Below, in pieces: positions 32,958 through 43,970 of a stretch of DNA of 64,000 nucleotides. The DNA comes from Prostheceraeus crozeri. Taxonomy: Eukaryota; Platyhelminthes; Polycladida; Euryleptidae. The notes beneath the pieces are model-generated. The model made no database searches, was not told the origin of the DNA, and saw only the letters and a list, made by a program, of their open reading frames with translations. Made by a program: the position numbers and the translations under genes. Each line of letters opens with the position of its first letter. The stretch's first letter is position 1. The DNA lies in the NCBI GenBank assembly GCA_907163375.1, contig CAJQUW010005219.1, forward strand, positions 148,743 to 212,742, given 5' to 3'.

Positions 32958-35900
32958 GATAATAATTCATGAACAAAGCTGCTCAGGTCGCTGTGCCGAA
33001 TCAATATCAAACGAACAATAGACGTTCGACTTTAGTTACCTGTGATCAGACCGTGAGGACATATTTTCTGTACATGTTTCTCACTGAAGTCCTTTCTGAC
33101 TACCGATATGAATCAAATTGCATGAAAACAAAATAAATCTTACTATGAGCTACATAAACAGATTGCACTGTGAAACAGCTTTAAAAATATTTTTGTCTAC
33201 ATGTAAAGGGAAGGAGCATCATACTTGATAGATAATACGAACATCTCACAGACAATCGAGTCATAAATGTCAAGTTATCTACAGGAAGCAATACAAATCT
33301 AGGACAAAAATCTCATGTGAAGGACCTACTGGAAATGCGCATATTTGTGAACATTCGGAATTAAATTGGAAAAAATTTCCGATAACGAAAATTCTAGTTT
33401 TGGATAACCCCTGTATCCCTGCACTGATATGACTGTGCTTTTGAGCATAGCCAAGCCTATCTTTCTTCGAATACGATCTAGCATAAGCATGTCTTTCTTG
33501 GTGCTTGCTTGCAATGAGGTGTGCAAGACGCTTATGGAATATTCTTGTTTGGGGTCTGAATACACCTGTCGTTGCGTAAATAAGTGGAATGAGTGTACTT
33601 TTCTCGACATTCAGGATTCGATCTTTATACTTCTTCCTCTATTCTGTGTCATGTTTTGTAGCACTATTTGATTCAAAGTTTCATTTTCGTATGTTAGTGA
33701 ATGAGGATTCGTTCGCTATTCGCACATCAAAACATGTTTATGTCATATTCCCCCATGCACCTCTGGCTGATATCTGAAAGATCTTGCTATGACATCATGA
33801 TTTCCAGTTTCGACAAAAGTGTCATTTTCCACTGGTATAGGGCATGGCTCAGCTTGCACATCTCTACATACGTTGCCTATTAGCTCGATTTGAGCATCAT
33901 GTACGATATTATGGCGTAAAGGCGTAAAGAGATGAAACCTCCCTTTTTTTGCAATTTAAAATGTGATTCAGGTCATTTTGTGCTCCACATATACATGTCG
34001 GTGAGATATAGGAAATTGGCTAATTGGAGCGCATTCTGATTGCATCAATGATCTCGACCTTGTTCAAAAAATATCCAAGGTGCTTGTCGGCAAAGCTGAA
34101 AGCCAGCAATTTGCACTTTTCCTTTTTGTTTATGAAACATAATGCTTTCTTAGTGTTGTCAGTCGAAATAGAGATTATCTGGTATACTTCTTCCATTAAA
34201 TGTTTTTTTATTTTTTTTTGTCATTCTTTTGATTAGTTAAACCATTTTTGTGCTTTCAATATCGTGGAGTCAATCATTTGCTTTGTTCGCGTATAATCTT
34301 TGTGAGAAATTCAATTTTGGCTTATGATGCCTCAAACTCTCTTTGCAGACATGACTGCACCTATTCGTCAGTCCTAATCTCTAAATGGAAGTGCCAGTAT
34401 CCTCCTGTCCGCATCAGTAATATGACGGCCTATAACTGAAGGAATGAAACGATCCCTCACAACTTTCTTCCAATTTCTCGTAGTTTTCTGACGTTGTTGG
34501 TGTTGTCCTCTGTACAATAGACCAACGATGACACAAGCCTTTAACCCTCGGACGGCCAAGGTCGGTTATATTTAGAGGACGCCAAGGGGTGGCTGAAAAA
34601 GCTCCCTCACTAATTTCGACATTATTGTTTTTTTATTGACTTAATTAGTTTCAAGTATGGTAAACGAAGCTTCCTCTCTGAAACTGTTTATCAAAAAATT
34701 TGCATTTTCAAAAAATTATTTCGAATTATATATCCTAGCCATAACATTTAAAACTTAAGATCCCTTATTATCGAAAGTGTATGAGTTGCGCGCGCATCGT
34801 TAATGAACTTCAAACAGCCAAGCCTTAGCCTTGTGTGTGTGTGTGTGTGCGTGGGTGCGTGAGGTGAGAACACCTGTTGCGCTGTGATGATGACAATGAA
34901 TGAATGAACAAAGTCATAATATAGTGTGTACTGTCTTGTTTGTCGCTGTCGCTTTTGTGTGATCTTGCGCCAGACAACCGAAACGCTCGCGCTGCTTAAC
35001 GAATAAATTGCTTGTATTGGTGAGAATCTATTTTGAACTGTTTTCGAAGATGGGAGATGAGACAGCTGCATCTGATGAATCGAATGCGGAATGTTCAGCA
35101 TATAGAGAGTCGGGGACGAAAATCGCCGATTGGACGGGTGGAAGATCACGAACACGAATGGGACAGTGAAGACGAAAACACATGCGTGAAGAAGACGTTA
35201 CATGAAACCGAAAGCTGCCTTATCACAGATTACAAAAGCAAATGTACATTTGATAAAAATTGGTCATCAACGCAGGACGCGAAAGGACATGTGTGACGTG
35301 ACGGGACGTGACGCCTATAGTTCCCTGCAAACTATGGTGGCCCCTTCAAGACTCAGTGAAAGAAACTTTGGAAAACTTCTTACTTCTTCATCTCTTTTGA
35401 TGATCTTCTTCAAGTTCGTCTCAGTTCTCAAATGAAAGAGGCATTGAGTTATTCTATTCAATTCGTCATCTCACTCTAAAAGCTCTATATTGCTATTCTC
35501 TTACTTCTCAAGGAAATAATCAAGATAACATCACCCAAATGGCAAATTCGAAAATAAATCGGATCGAATCGCTTCCGTAATCCAGATCGATTCCGAAAAA
35601 GAAAAAATGAAGTAGAAAGGGTATATGATTGTCTTCGTAAAGGACTTCAAGATATTAAATCGATAATTTAAAGAGAAACGAAATTTAAAGGAATTTATAA
35701 ATTATGAGACTATTCTGCGAACCGACTCGTGTAAAATCGAACAGCTGTATAATCGCTGTCTTGAACGAATGACATCATGATGTCGTGTATAGTGTTGTGA
35801 CGAAATTATATCATGGGGGAAAACCCCGGAAATTAAGGAAAGCAAGAAGTCACGAAATTCGACGGACGTGGTGTATTTAAAACTTTGAACAAGCAGTTGC

Positions 35901-37980
35901 TCAAATCCTTCGCTCTACTGAATATAAACCTCCTCGATAAACGGGAAATAAATCTAAAGCTTTCTTGGTGCTAAGACGCAAAAATGTCACAGGAGAAACG
36001 GGTTGTCCATCTGCGAAAACGCCGAAGATTCTTCTCTTGGAGCTCCTGCATTAAACCCCAGAAAACAAAGCCTATAAAGGGTTGTAATGAACTGCAACAC
36101 AAAGTTTTCGAAAAAGGCACTGATTTCAACTAGGATGAAAAATTTCGATAAATCTCTTTGTCTTTTGGACGCAACTGGAGAAAAAGTGACAAAAGAAAAA
36201 GACTGTTGCACACCAACCAAAAAAAGTACAATTCTGTCGAACATCAAAACGAAAGAAAAAGATTGAAAATAACAAACAATACATCAGCGAAAAAACAGAA
36301 GACACAACAATCGCAACTTTGCTAAAGGCAACTGTAAACAACTTCACGACTATCGACAATGCATCGGGACATTAACAATTGGGGGGGGGGGGGGGGTCAA
36401 GAGCCAAATACAGATGTATGTTGGTCCAACTAAAGGAGCTGTACTCCTTTAGTGGCGTCAATTCCGCAGATGTTTTCTCCATCATTCTCACCTGACCTGG
36501 CTGCTCAGTCCATTTCATATTGTTTGATGCACCTCCACGTCAATACAGCTTGTGAACGATTTAAATTTGATCCTGTTACGAACACTCTACGATCCACGAT
36601 GAACATGAAATTAGCAGCCATTGCTTATCTGCTGTTCACCGAACTCAGCATTAGTGAGTGATAGACTTCATTATCCTATGGTTTCACACTGATCACGTTT
36701 CTGCTTTTTGTAATGCGAGGTTACGGAATTTGTCCCAAGCGAACATCTCCCTATGAGTTCAGTGCTTATCAGTGTTGGTGACTCGCAACTTTATCTGTAA
36801 TTTCCAATTTGGTAATAATTATCTGCTGTGATTTTCTTGTGTTTTCTATAGTACTTTATTATTTGTGGCTTAACATTTGACTGAAAAGTTAATCTATTCA
36901 TATTACCCAAATTATAGTAAACTTTAATGAAAAGTAGTATTTGGTAATTTTGATTACAAAAAAAGTACCTCTTTTCTATTTCTAAATGTACTTTTTTTTC
37001 AACTATAAATTTGCTAGTTAAAATTTATTCGATGTATAGAATAGAGTTGTTAATGAATCCACAGAGGGCAGATAGTGGGTCATCATCAGGGATCCCTGCC
37101 AGAATCTCAAGATCTTCAATCTACCTGTCGATTTTATCTCTAAGTATTCTTGTATTCTTCATTGCCAATTACTGCACATAGTTATCGTTCTCCAGACTTC
37201 ACTAACCTTATTGATGTCTACAGTTAAATGTAAATGACATTTTTATGAAAAAATTTATGTCCTTTGAGGAGATCTCATTACAAATTAGATCTTATTACAA
37301 ACTGTATGTAATTATTAAGCTATTGATTTAACCTTACAAAATATTCGTAGAATGGACCAAGTTTTATTGAATCAGAGATTTGCTAAAACTAAACATTGAT
37401 TTAGGTGCCAATTTACTCAGCCATTGTCGATTTAAGACTGCAAAATTTTCAAAGCAATGCATGCAGACTCACACTACATGCATTGCTTTGACTAGAAGCT
37501 AAAATTTCTGATCCTCACCATCAACACAACCAGTTTCATTTGCATCTTTGATCAAAAATTTATCAAAAGATTAAAAATGAAATTAAGATGCTTACTATTT
37601 TCCTCAAAAACCTGAACTTCACACAAATACAATTCCTGCTCGCTGCTGTTCCTTAAAATTGAAACATGTCTCCCTTGTGGATTATTGCAGTCAATTGTAA
37701 CAATTGCTTTGTCCTTTGACTATGCTATCACTCCACAAAGATATTGATTTTCAAAATCAGACGTCAAAGCAGCTCTTTCTACTCTGCTCACGCAAATCTT
37801 GCTCCCTGCAAGCGCCTCTGAGCAACAGTCCATTCGGTTGTAAATGACAACTTTACTCATCGAATATATCACCTTCAAGGTCAACAGTAGTAATCCCATT
37901 CCAAATTCAAGTCCGGTGCGGTGCAGTGATGAATCATCGATGAGTCATCATGCTGACTCAGCCCCCCCCTCTGTAAGGAA
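32958..37980. other. no firm gene; repeats and possible exon only
   Basis: Five kilobases of mixed non-coding DNA. It contains a (GT)n tract at 34830-34850, TTAACCCTCGGACGGCC at 34541 (a piggyBac-like terminus without a partner I can find), a poly-G run at 36381-36398, and an inverted repeat around AAAGCAATGCATG at 37454-37489. A short possible exon near 36470-36654 ends in a splice-donor-like GTGAGT. None of the open frames shows a recognisable family. Confidence 0.45.
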
Positions 37981-37989
37981 GGGACATGG

Positions 37990-38800
37990 CCAAGGATATG
38001 CTGGGAGGAATGGGTCCGAGAGGAGGAAACAGGTCCCCCCCCCTCGGCAGCGATCTTCTAACTTTGGTTGTAGACATCGTAGAAAGTCGTGCAATAGCTC
38101 ATTTGAAAGGTAAGAGTGAGAAAAATGCAGTGAAAAGCTCAGTTTATACTAATTTTCTTGGGTTTAGGGAGGAAAATGGCAGGAAACCGTCAGAGTTGGA
38201 AAAAGGCGGGTTGTTGGATGTTTTGCGATGAGAAAGTCCATTTTTCGGGCAGAAGGAGACCTCGGATCAGAAAACGGAGTGCAAATTCGGACTCTACGTG
38301 AAATTTTGGGTTAGGAAGGATGTTTCCAGCGACATCGGAGAGAAAAAGTTTTGAAGACGTCCCCCCCTCGGCAACAATCTTCCAACTTTAGTTGTAGACA
38401 TCGTAGAATGTCGTGCAATAGCTCATTTGAAAGCTAAGAATGAGAAAAATGCAGTGGAAAGCTCAGTTTGGTCCACTTTTCCTGAGTTTAGGGAGGAAAA
38501 TTGCAGGAAAACATCAGAGTTGGATAAGGCAGGTTTTGGCCGTTTTGGGATGAGAAAAGTCCATTTTCGACAGGAACGAGGTCTCGGATGGAAAATGGAG
38601 TGCAAATTCGGACGTTTTGGTCAATATTGGGTCTAGGAACTTCTTCCCAACTCAATCGGAGAGAAAAAGTTCTGACCCCCCTCGGCAACGATCTTCCAAC
38701 TTTGGTTGTAGACATCATAGAAAGTCGTGCCATAGCTCGTTTGAAAGCTGGGAGTAAGACAATTTCAGTGGAAAACATGGCTTGTTCGTATCTGCCTTCG
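37990..38800. repeat. three diverged tandem units of ~315-325 bp
   Basis: The core ATCTTCCAACTTTGGTTGTA...GACATCGTAGAAAGTCGTGC recurs near 38050, 38375 and 38690, each preceded by a C-rich CCCCTCGGCA and followed by CTCATTTGAAAGCTAAGA-like sequence. Each unit also includes a GGAAAATTGCAGGAAAAC-like part. Open frames cross each unit, but no protein family is evident. Confidence 0.8.
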
Positions 38801-39208
38801 TTTAGAGGTGAGATGTTATTGAAAATTTGGGACCTTGGCCAAAAACGACAGAGTTAGAATGTTTATGAAAATCGCTCTAGCGGGTGAAGCAAGACTCGGA
38901 CAGGAAATCAGAGACCAGATTTGGAATCAGCGTGAAATTTTGCTTCGGCATGCTAAATTTGAAAGCCATCGGAGAGAAAAATTTTTCATCATTTTTCCGA
39001 AAAACGAGTTAGAATTTTTGCGATGGCTGTGGGCTGTAAAGCCAAAACGAAGCATCGGATGGGAAAATGGAGGGCAGATTCGGATTCAACGTCAAATTCA
39101 CCATGGAAATGGTAAATTTCTAGCTCCATCGGAGCACTAGAACCGGAGATAGACGGGTTTTTAGTGTTTGAATGATGGGTATTACGTCATCAGCTGATCG
39201 CCACAAAC

Positions 39209-39216
39209 TATATAAG
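39209..39216 (+). promoter_or_regulatory. TATA-box candidate
   Basis: TATATAAG about 25-30 bp before a probable start region near 39240, with ATTACGTCATCAGCTGATCG (CRE/E-box-like) just upstream at 39181. It precedes the structured repeat units at 39723-39974, as the TATA box at 41505 precedes their relative at 41655. No open coding frame follows clearly. Confidence 0.4.
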
Positions 39217-39722
39217 TGGAAACTCTGCTTGTGGAAATCAGTTCTCCTCCCGACTGGGTTGGGGTAGGTGAACTCCGGAGCTCCGATGATAGCATTGGAA
39301 ATCTGAAAAACCGGGTTCCTGTAAGAAACCGACTTAGAAAATTTCATTGCTGAAGTCAGCTAAGGCGTCAGACTTAGAGGTTCGCCAGGAGATGGCCTTC
39401 GTCTCCAGGCCATAAAAGACTCCAAAACGTTAAAGGCTTGTAACTTTGCTTCTACAAGTCCGTTTGACTTGATTCAAAAAAGGTTCAGTCGCTATTGACC
39501 TACCCTAAGTGATACACTACCTTCAAAATTTCATAAGTAGTGCTAAAAAGTTGAAAATTTAAATTCACTAGTTTTGGAGGTTTTCTGGGGAGTTCGACCC
39601 TGCTGAAGTCAATGAAAGGATTTTTAATGATGTCTGATCCAGTCTTCTCATGGTATAAGCAGCTTTTCACTGAAAGCGAGCAAGACGCGGAGAGTTTTGC
39701 TGTAATATTCCACTGACAGGGC

Positions 39723-39974
39723 GTTCCTTCGGGACGGCGGACGATGCCGTAGTGATAAGTGTGGCAAGGGAGTGTGTCATAGTTTAGACCGAAACCGCTG
39801 GGGCAACTCATGTCTCATGTTGGGCATTTGACACAGTTCTTTCGAGACAGCGGTGAAGTCCGTAGCGATGAGTACTGCACGGGACGTGGGCAATGGTAAT
39901 CCTTGTGAAACCTCTCTGCGTCATGTTTCCAAGTGGTTGCCTTTCGTCTCAACGTTGTACTCTGACCGCCAGGG
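39723..39974 (+). repeat. structured repeat module, two units
   Basis: Unit 1 (39723) starts GTTCCTTCGGGACGGCGG and unit 2 (39836) GTTCTTTCGAGACAGCGG; each is followed by a CCGTAG block and a GAAACC...CTCATGTT block. Unit 2 ends CTCAACGT...CGCCAGG, as does a third copy at 41655-41795. The opening can form a hairpin with a TTCG loop. No protein frame fits all copies. Structured RNA or intronic module is a guess. Confidence 0.6.
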
Positions 39975-40179
39975 CGACATTTAGCTATCTGCCACAGGTT
40001 ACCTCATAAAATCTCCATTGCACTTGTCTCCCGACAGTTGGCCAACCATGCGAGAATGAACCATCAGTTCTTCTTGTCTCTATCACGGAGACGAAATGAT
40101 GAAGGGATGAAACGGGAGGATATTCATGCGCTACACGCAACACACCACAGATTTCTCTCTTCGCTAGTGAACAAGCTCT

Positions 40180-40650
40180 TGTCAGTGTCGTCAGAAACTT
40201 TATCATGTTGTACAAAAGTTTTATTGCAACACAGGTTGATGTATAGTTAGAAAGTTTGATCATGACGTTTTATGAAGCACATGTCATAAAATGTAAGCGC
40301 TAGTGTAGTCAAATAATTTTACTACGACGCACGTTTGTAAAAGTACAGTTTGATCATCGTCGTTTACGAAACACAAGTGTCATGAAATGTAAGCGCTAGT
40401 GTAGTCAAATAATTTTACTACGACGCACGTTTGTGAAAGTAAAGTTTGATCATTGAAGTTGTATTAGTAAGTCTAGCCAGAAACTTTATCATGTTGTATA
40501 AAGGTTTTACTGCAACACAGGTTGATGTATAGTTAGAAAAGTTTGATCATTGAAGTTGTATTCGTAAGTCTAGTCAGAAAGTGTATCATGGTATCATGTT
40601 TGCGAAAATAAAGTTTGATCATTGACGTTGTATGACTGACCGAACTCATC
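40180..40650. repeat. tandem repeats of ~95-110 bp
   Basis: Units contain AAAGTTTGATCAT and TAGTGTAGTCAAATAATTTT followed by ACTACGACGCACGTTTGT (near 40301 and 40397), with a further pair around TTTATCATGTTGTA (40198, 40486). Diverged copies continue to about 40650. Non-coding. Confidence 0.75.
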
Positions 40651-40913
40651 ATAGCACTAGAAAAATTTAGAAGGTTTTACTGCACAGTGTAGATTGTCTT
40701 GTGGCTTACTTTCAGTGTTAGAAAGTTTTATTGGAGACAGTTGCCAAATGTTTCCCTATTAGAAAATTCAAACTTCATGACTGTAATATTAGCTTCATCA
40801 GGGTTACTAAAAGCAGTTTTCTACTGCAGTGAGAGTTTAGAATGTTATATGAAAACAGTGTTCACCACAGCGCTAGAAATTTTAGCACAACACAAGTGTC
40901 ATGAAAAAATACT

Positions 40914-41366
40914 TTATTTGGTCTTTGATTTAGCATCATTGAAACCCAGTTTACTAATAGCAATGACAATATGGTTTATTTTATTCAGAAGTAAATGATT
41001 GCCGTAACCATGAACGTTGTCCATACGAGAAATAATCTTCCGCAGATGTCGTGTATAAAACTCAGAAGCATCATTAACATATTCTTGTCCGTAGGAAGGA
41101 AATTGAAAGTCAACACTTTCCACTCCTTCACCATGTGGAAAATGAATGTAATTGACATGTGCAATTAAGTGAGCCTTGATGATACTGTCTTTGAAATAAG
41201 ATATCAACTCCGTAAATATTTCTCGTGTGTAGTCTAAACACGCTTCCAATTCTGTCTCCTCCCTTTGAAACTCAAGGATGTAATCTTGTATTAAGCCTCC
41301 GAAGCACTCTTGATGAAAACGAATCGTGCAATCATCATGTTTCAATGCATTGATTTCAGGTGCCAT
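40914..41366 (-). CDS. unknown compact gene, 150 aa
   Basis: An intact single-exon frame starting at ATG 41366 in a strong context (AACCATGG) and stopping at 40914, where AATAAA overlaps the stop region. The protein is acidic in its middle with patterns such as IRFHQECFGGLIQDYI and HVNYIHFPHGEGVESVDFQF; no signal peptide, membrane segment or known motif. It is divergent from the spliced gene that starts at 41.5 kb, with only ~140 bp between, so the two may share a control region and belong to the same element (C). I do not recognise the family. Confidence 0.6.
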   Translation of the reverse strand: MAPEINALKHDDCTIRFHQECFGGLIQDYILEFQREETELEACLDYTREIFTELISYFKDSIIKAHLIAHVNYIHFPHGEGVESVDFQFPSYGQEYVNDASEFYTRHLRKIISRMDNVHGYGNHLLLNKINHIVIAISKLGFNDAKSKTK

Positions 41367-41504
41367 GGTTGAGTCTATTGCTAAACAACATTTTTGCCTA
41401 ACACGATTTCAATAACGCGTTACAATTGCGCGTGCGCACATCGGGAACTCTAGCTCGTCTGTGACTGGACGAGAGGTCTCATCCATTCACCGCTTAGGAA
41501 AATC

Positions 41505-41511
41505 TTATAAA
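41505..41511 (+). promoter_or_regulatory. TATA box of the spliced gene
   Basis: TATAAAA followed 25-30 bp later by CTCTGCTCTTCACATT and a non-coding first exon that ends CACAAG|GTGAGT at 41554/41555. A clean core promoter plus splice donor. Confidence 0.7.
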
Positions 41512-41654
41512 AGGCAGTGCACCAGCTCTGCTCTTCACATTTATCTTTCACAAGGTGAGTGTCGGTGAGCTCCTGCTATCAGGTTGTTTTGACTTGCTAT
41601 CACATCTTCTGCTCATAAAACATATCATCGCTGTAATACCTCCTTTGCTCGAGC

Positions 41655-41795
41655 GTTCCTTCGGGACGGCGGGTACTGCCGTAGAGGGATTGTGTTGCAC
41701 GGGTTGTTCGCCGTTTGTTAGACCGAAACCTCTGAGCCGTTGCTCATGTTTGGCGTTCGACTTCATACTCAACGTGATGCTTTCTCTCGCCAGGT
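41655..41795 (+). repeat. structured repeat module, third unit
   Basis: Begins GTTCCTTCGGGACGGCGGG, with a CTGCCGTAG block, TTAGACCGAAACC and CTCATGTTTGGCG, and ends CTCAACGT...CTCGCCAGG. It matches the units at 39723 and 39836 along its length. Here it lies in the first intron of the spliced gene. Confidence 0.6.
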
Positions 41796-41986
41796 CAGAG
41801 TACTTTAGCCATTCGACAAAGGTTAGTCTTTATGAGATGGAGTGGAGTGAAATGTAACTCATTAGATGTCACTTCAATGATTGTTCCCAAACGTTGACTA
41901 GGCAAATGAAACGATTCTCATCTTTCCTTTTCAGTGATTGAAGTCTTACTTATCTACCATTGATCATCTGCAATCAACTATCCGCC

Positions 41987-43968
41987 ATGGAATTGACAAA
42001 AATTGAGAACTACCGCATTGCTGTCGAGATGGAAAAGGCTACCATCGAGCAATGTAAGTATTTGCATCAAGATTGACTCTATTACTAACATCATTAGGGT
42101 AGTCATCCTCATTAAAATCAACTACCCCTCCCTTGTTTTGTTCATGTCTAAACTGAATCCAAATTTTACCTCTGCTCATCTTTGCTGTCATTCTTTTTCA
42201 GTGCATGAATGTATTCGTAATGGGGAACCCGTCCCCCAAGGAGCAATCGGGCAAGCTTACGAGCGGCTCGGAAAGTGTAAGTATCCTCACCTATGAGAGT
42301 TGGAATGTCATGTTTTAGCACTTCTGTATCCATATAGCTTACTCTCTATCATTATTATCTCCGCAACCTCTAATCTAATCTCTCTTTCCGAAGCCGCGAG
42401 GCGGAAATATCACGATGAATTTCCGGCCCTACCTTCCCGCTCATCTACCTCCGCCCAAGCTGCGACCCCTCTCTCGGGCATTGTCATCGCCCCAACTCCA
42501 CCGCCACCAGCTCCGCTCCCTGTGTCCGTCCCTGCGGCAGTCTCTGTTCCAGTCCCTGCTCCTCGCCATCACGTCCCTCCAACACCGAAGGCTAGGACCC
42601 TGCCACCCTCGGCTCGTGTCCCTTTCCTGCCTCCTCCGCGTCCATCCTTGCTGCCGGAGTTAAAGTCCTTAGATGGTAAGTAATCGTGATTGGGAAATAG
42701 GGGGATAAGACTTCAAACTTGAAATGTTGATCATGTTACTAATCTCTTTTCTTTTTTTCTCAACAGATCTGGCGGCCTACCTCCTGGACGGCGACGTTCC
42801 TTCCCGTCCCATTATCATCCCTGCATCGCCACCACCACCTGCAGCGGCCGACCTCCCTCTCCTCTCCGTCAAGTCGGTGGAGAGACTGTTGGAGCAGGAG
42901 GAGTTAGAGATCGTCGGAGAGGAGAGGGAGATTGCAATCGAGGAGGAAGGTGTGAGGGAGAGAGAAGGACCTACGGCTCGACAACTCAGCTGTACGGACT
43001 GCGGGCAGGGTTTCGCGAGGCCATTCTGCCTTCGGCGAAACCGACATTCTCGCTGCCCAAAAGCGAAGGGAGAACTGGAGAAGACACGCCGACCGATCCC
43101 TCAACGGCCCAAGTGTGAAGGTTGTGGACGCACGTTCTACAACAACACCAACTTGCGAGTCCACATCGAAGGCGGTTCCTGTGGCAGTGTGAGGCAACCA
43201 CCAACGTCATCAGGTAGAAAGCATCCTTCATCGCACGTCGGCTTTTCCTGTTCTTCGTGTCAGAAGACCTTTCCTACAGAGTTTGTTCTTTCTTCGCACA
43301 CACTCTGTCACACTCATCCCACTGAGCTTTACACTGACAACAACGTCACTCTAAGGCTGAGCAAGTTTTCCCATGAGAGGCTCGTTCGCGATTATGAGTT
43401 AGAAAGCTCTGAAGCTGTGCAGGATATTCATCCCTTCTTGATGAATCATATAGACTTAATTCATCAAATGTTGGCGAGTTTAGATGGATTTTTAGTTAAG
43501 GGCATGTTCTATCTCACTGCTCGTTTCAATAAGGTAGACAGTACCACGGGAGAAATAGAGTCCACTGCGACCATTAGGATAGCCTCCTGAGCTGCTGATC
43601 TCATAGGTGATGTAAACGAGTGGGTAGAGAGACATGCGACCTATCTCGTCAGCAACTTAAATAAATTTAATGAAAGAGACAGCGGTCTGGTCTTTGATGG
43701 GATAGAGAAGGTAGACATCAAAATAAATCTTTTAGAAAATTTACAAGGGAGTGGTTGTTTCACTCTCCCCAAAGCACTGGCTGACAAAAAGGCTGTCATC
43801 AATGTAGAGTGTCAGTCCCAGTGTTTCAAGTATGCCGTCCTCTCCATTCTTCACTATAATGACATAGGTATAAATCGTGAACGAATCACCAAGTATCGTG
43901 AATGGGAGGATGAGCTTAGGTTTGACGGGTTAGATGTTAATACATTAGACATTAGACATGTTTTATAA
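41987..43968 (+). pseudogene. spliced zinc-finger/polymerase N-terminal gene of another Polinton lineage, truncated
   Basis: Coding exons: 41987-42053, 42202-42276, 42394-42675 and 42767 onward. All introns are GT-AG and phase 1, and the start is CCGCCATGG. The product has a Pro/Ala-rich region, three C2H2-type fingers (CTDCGQGF, CEGCGRTF, CSSCQKTF), then a region homologous to the N-terminus of the polymerase at 23995: GSGCFTLPKALADKKAVINVE and CFKYAVLSILH match the same blocks there. An in-frame TGA is at 43588-43590 and the gene is cut at about 43960, where element B starts. The exonuclease and polymerase domains are lost. Base composition is far GC-richer than elements A and B, so it is a separate lineage (element C). 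Confidence 0.75.
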
Positions 43969-43970
43969 TA

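Noticed and set aside
40180-40650. CRISPR-like array
   Set aside because: Units are long, diverged and lack regular unique spacers; the genome is eukaryotic.
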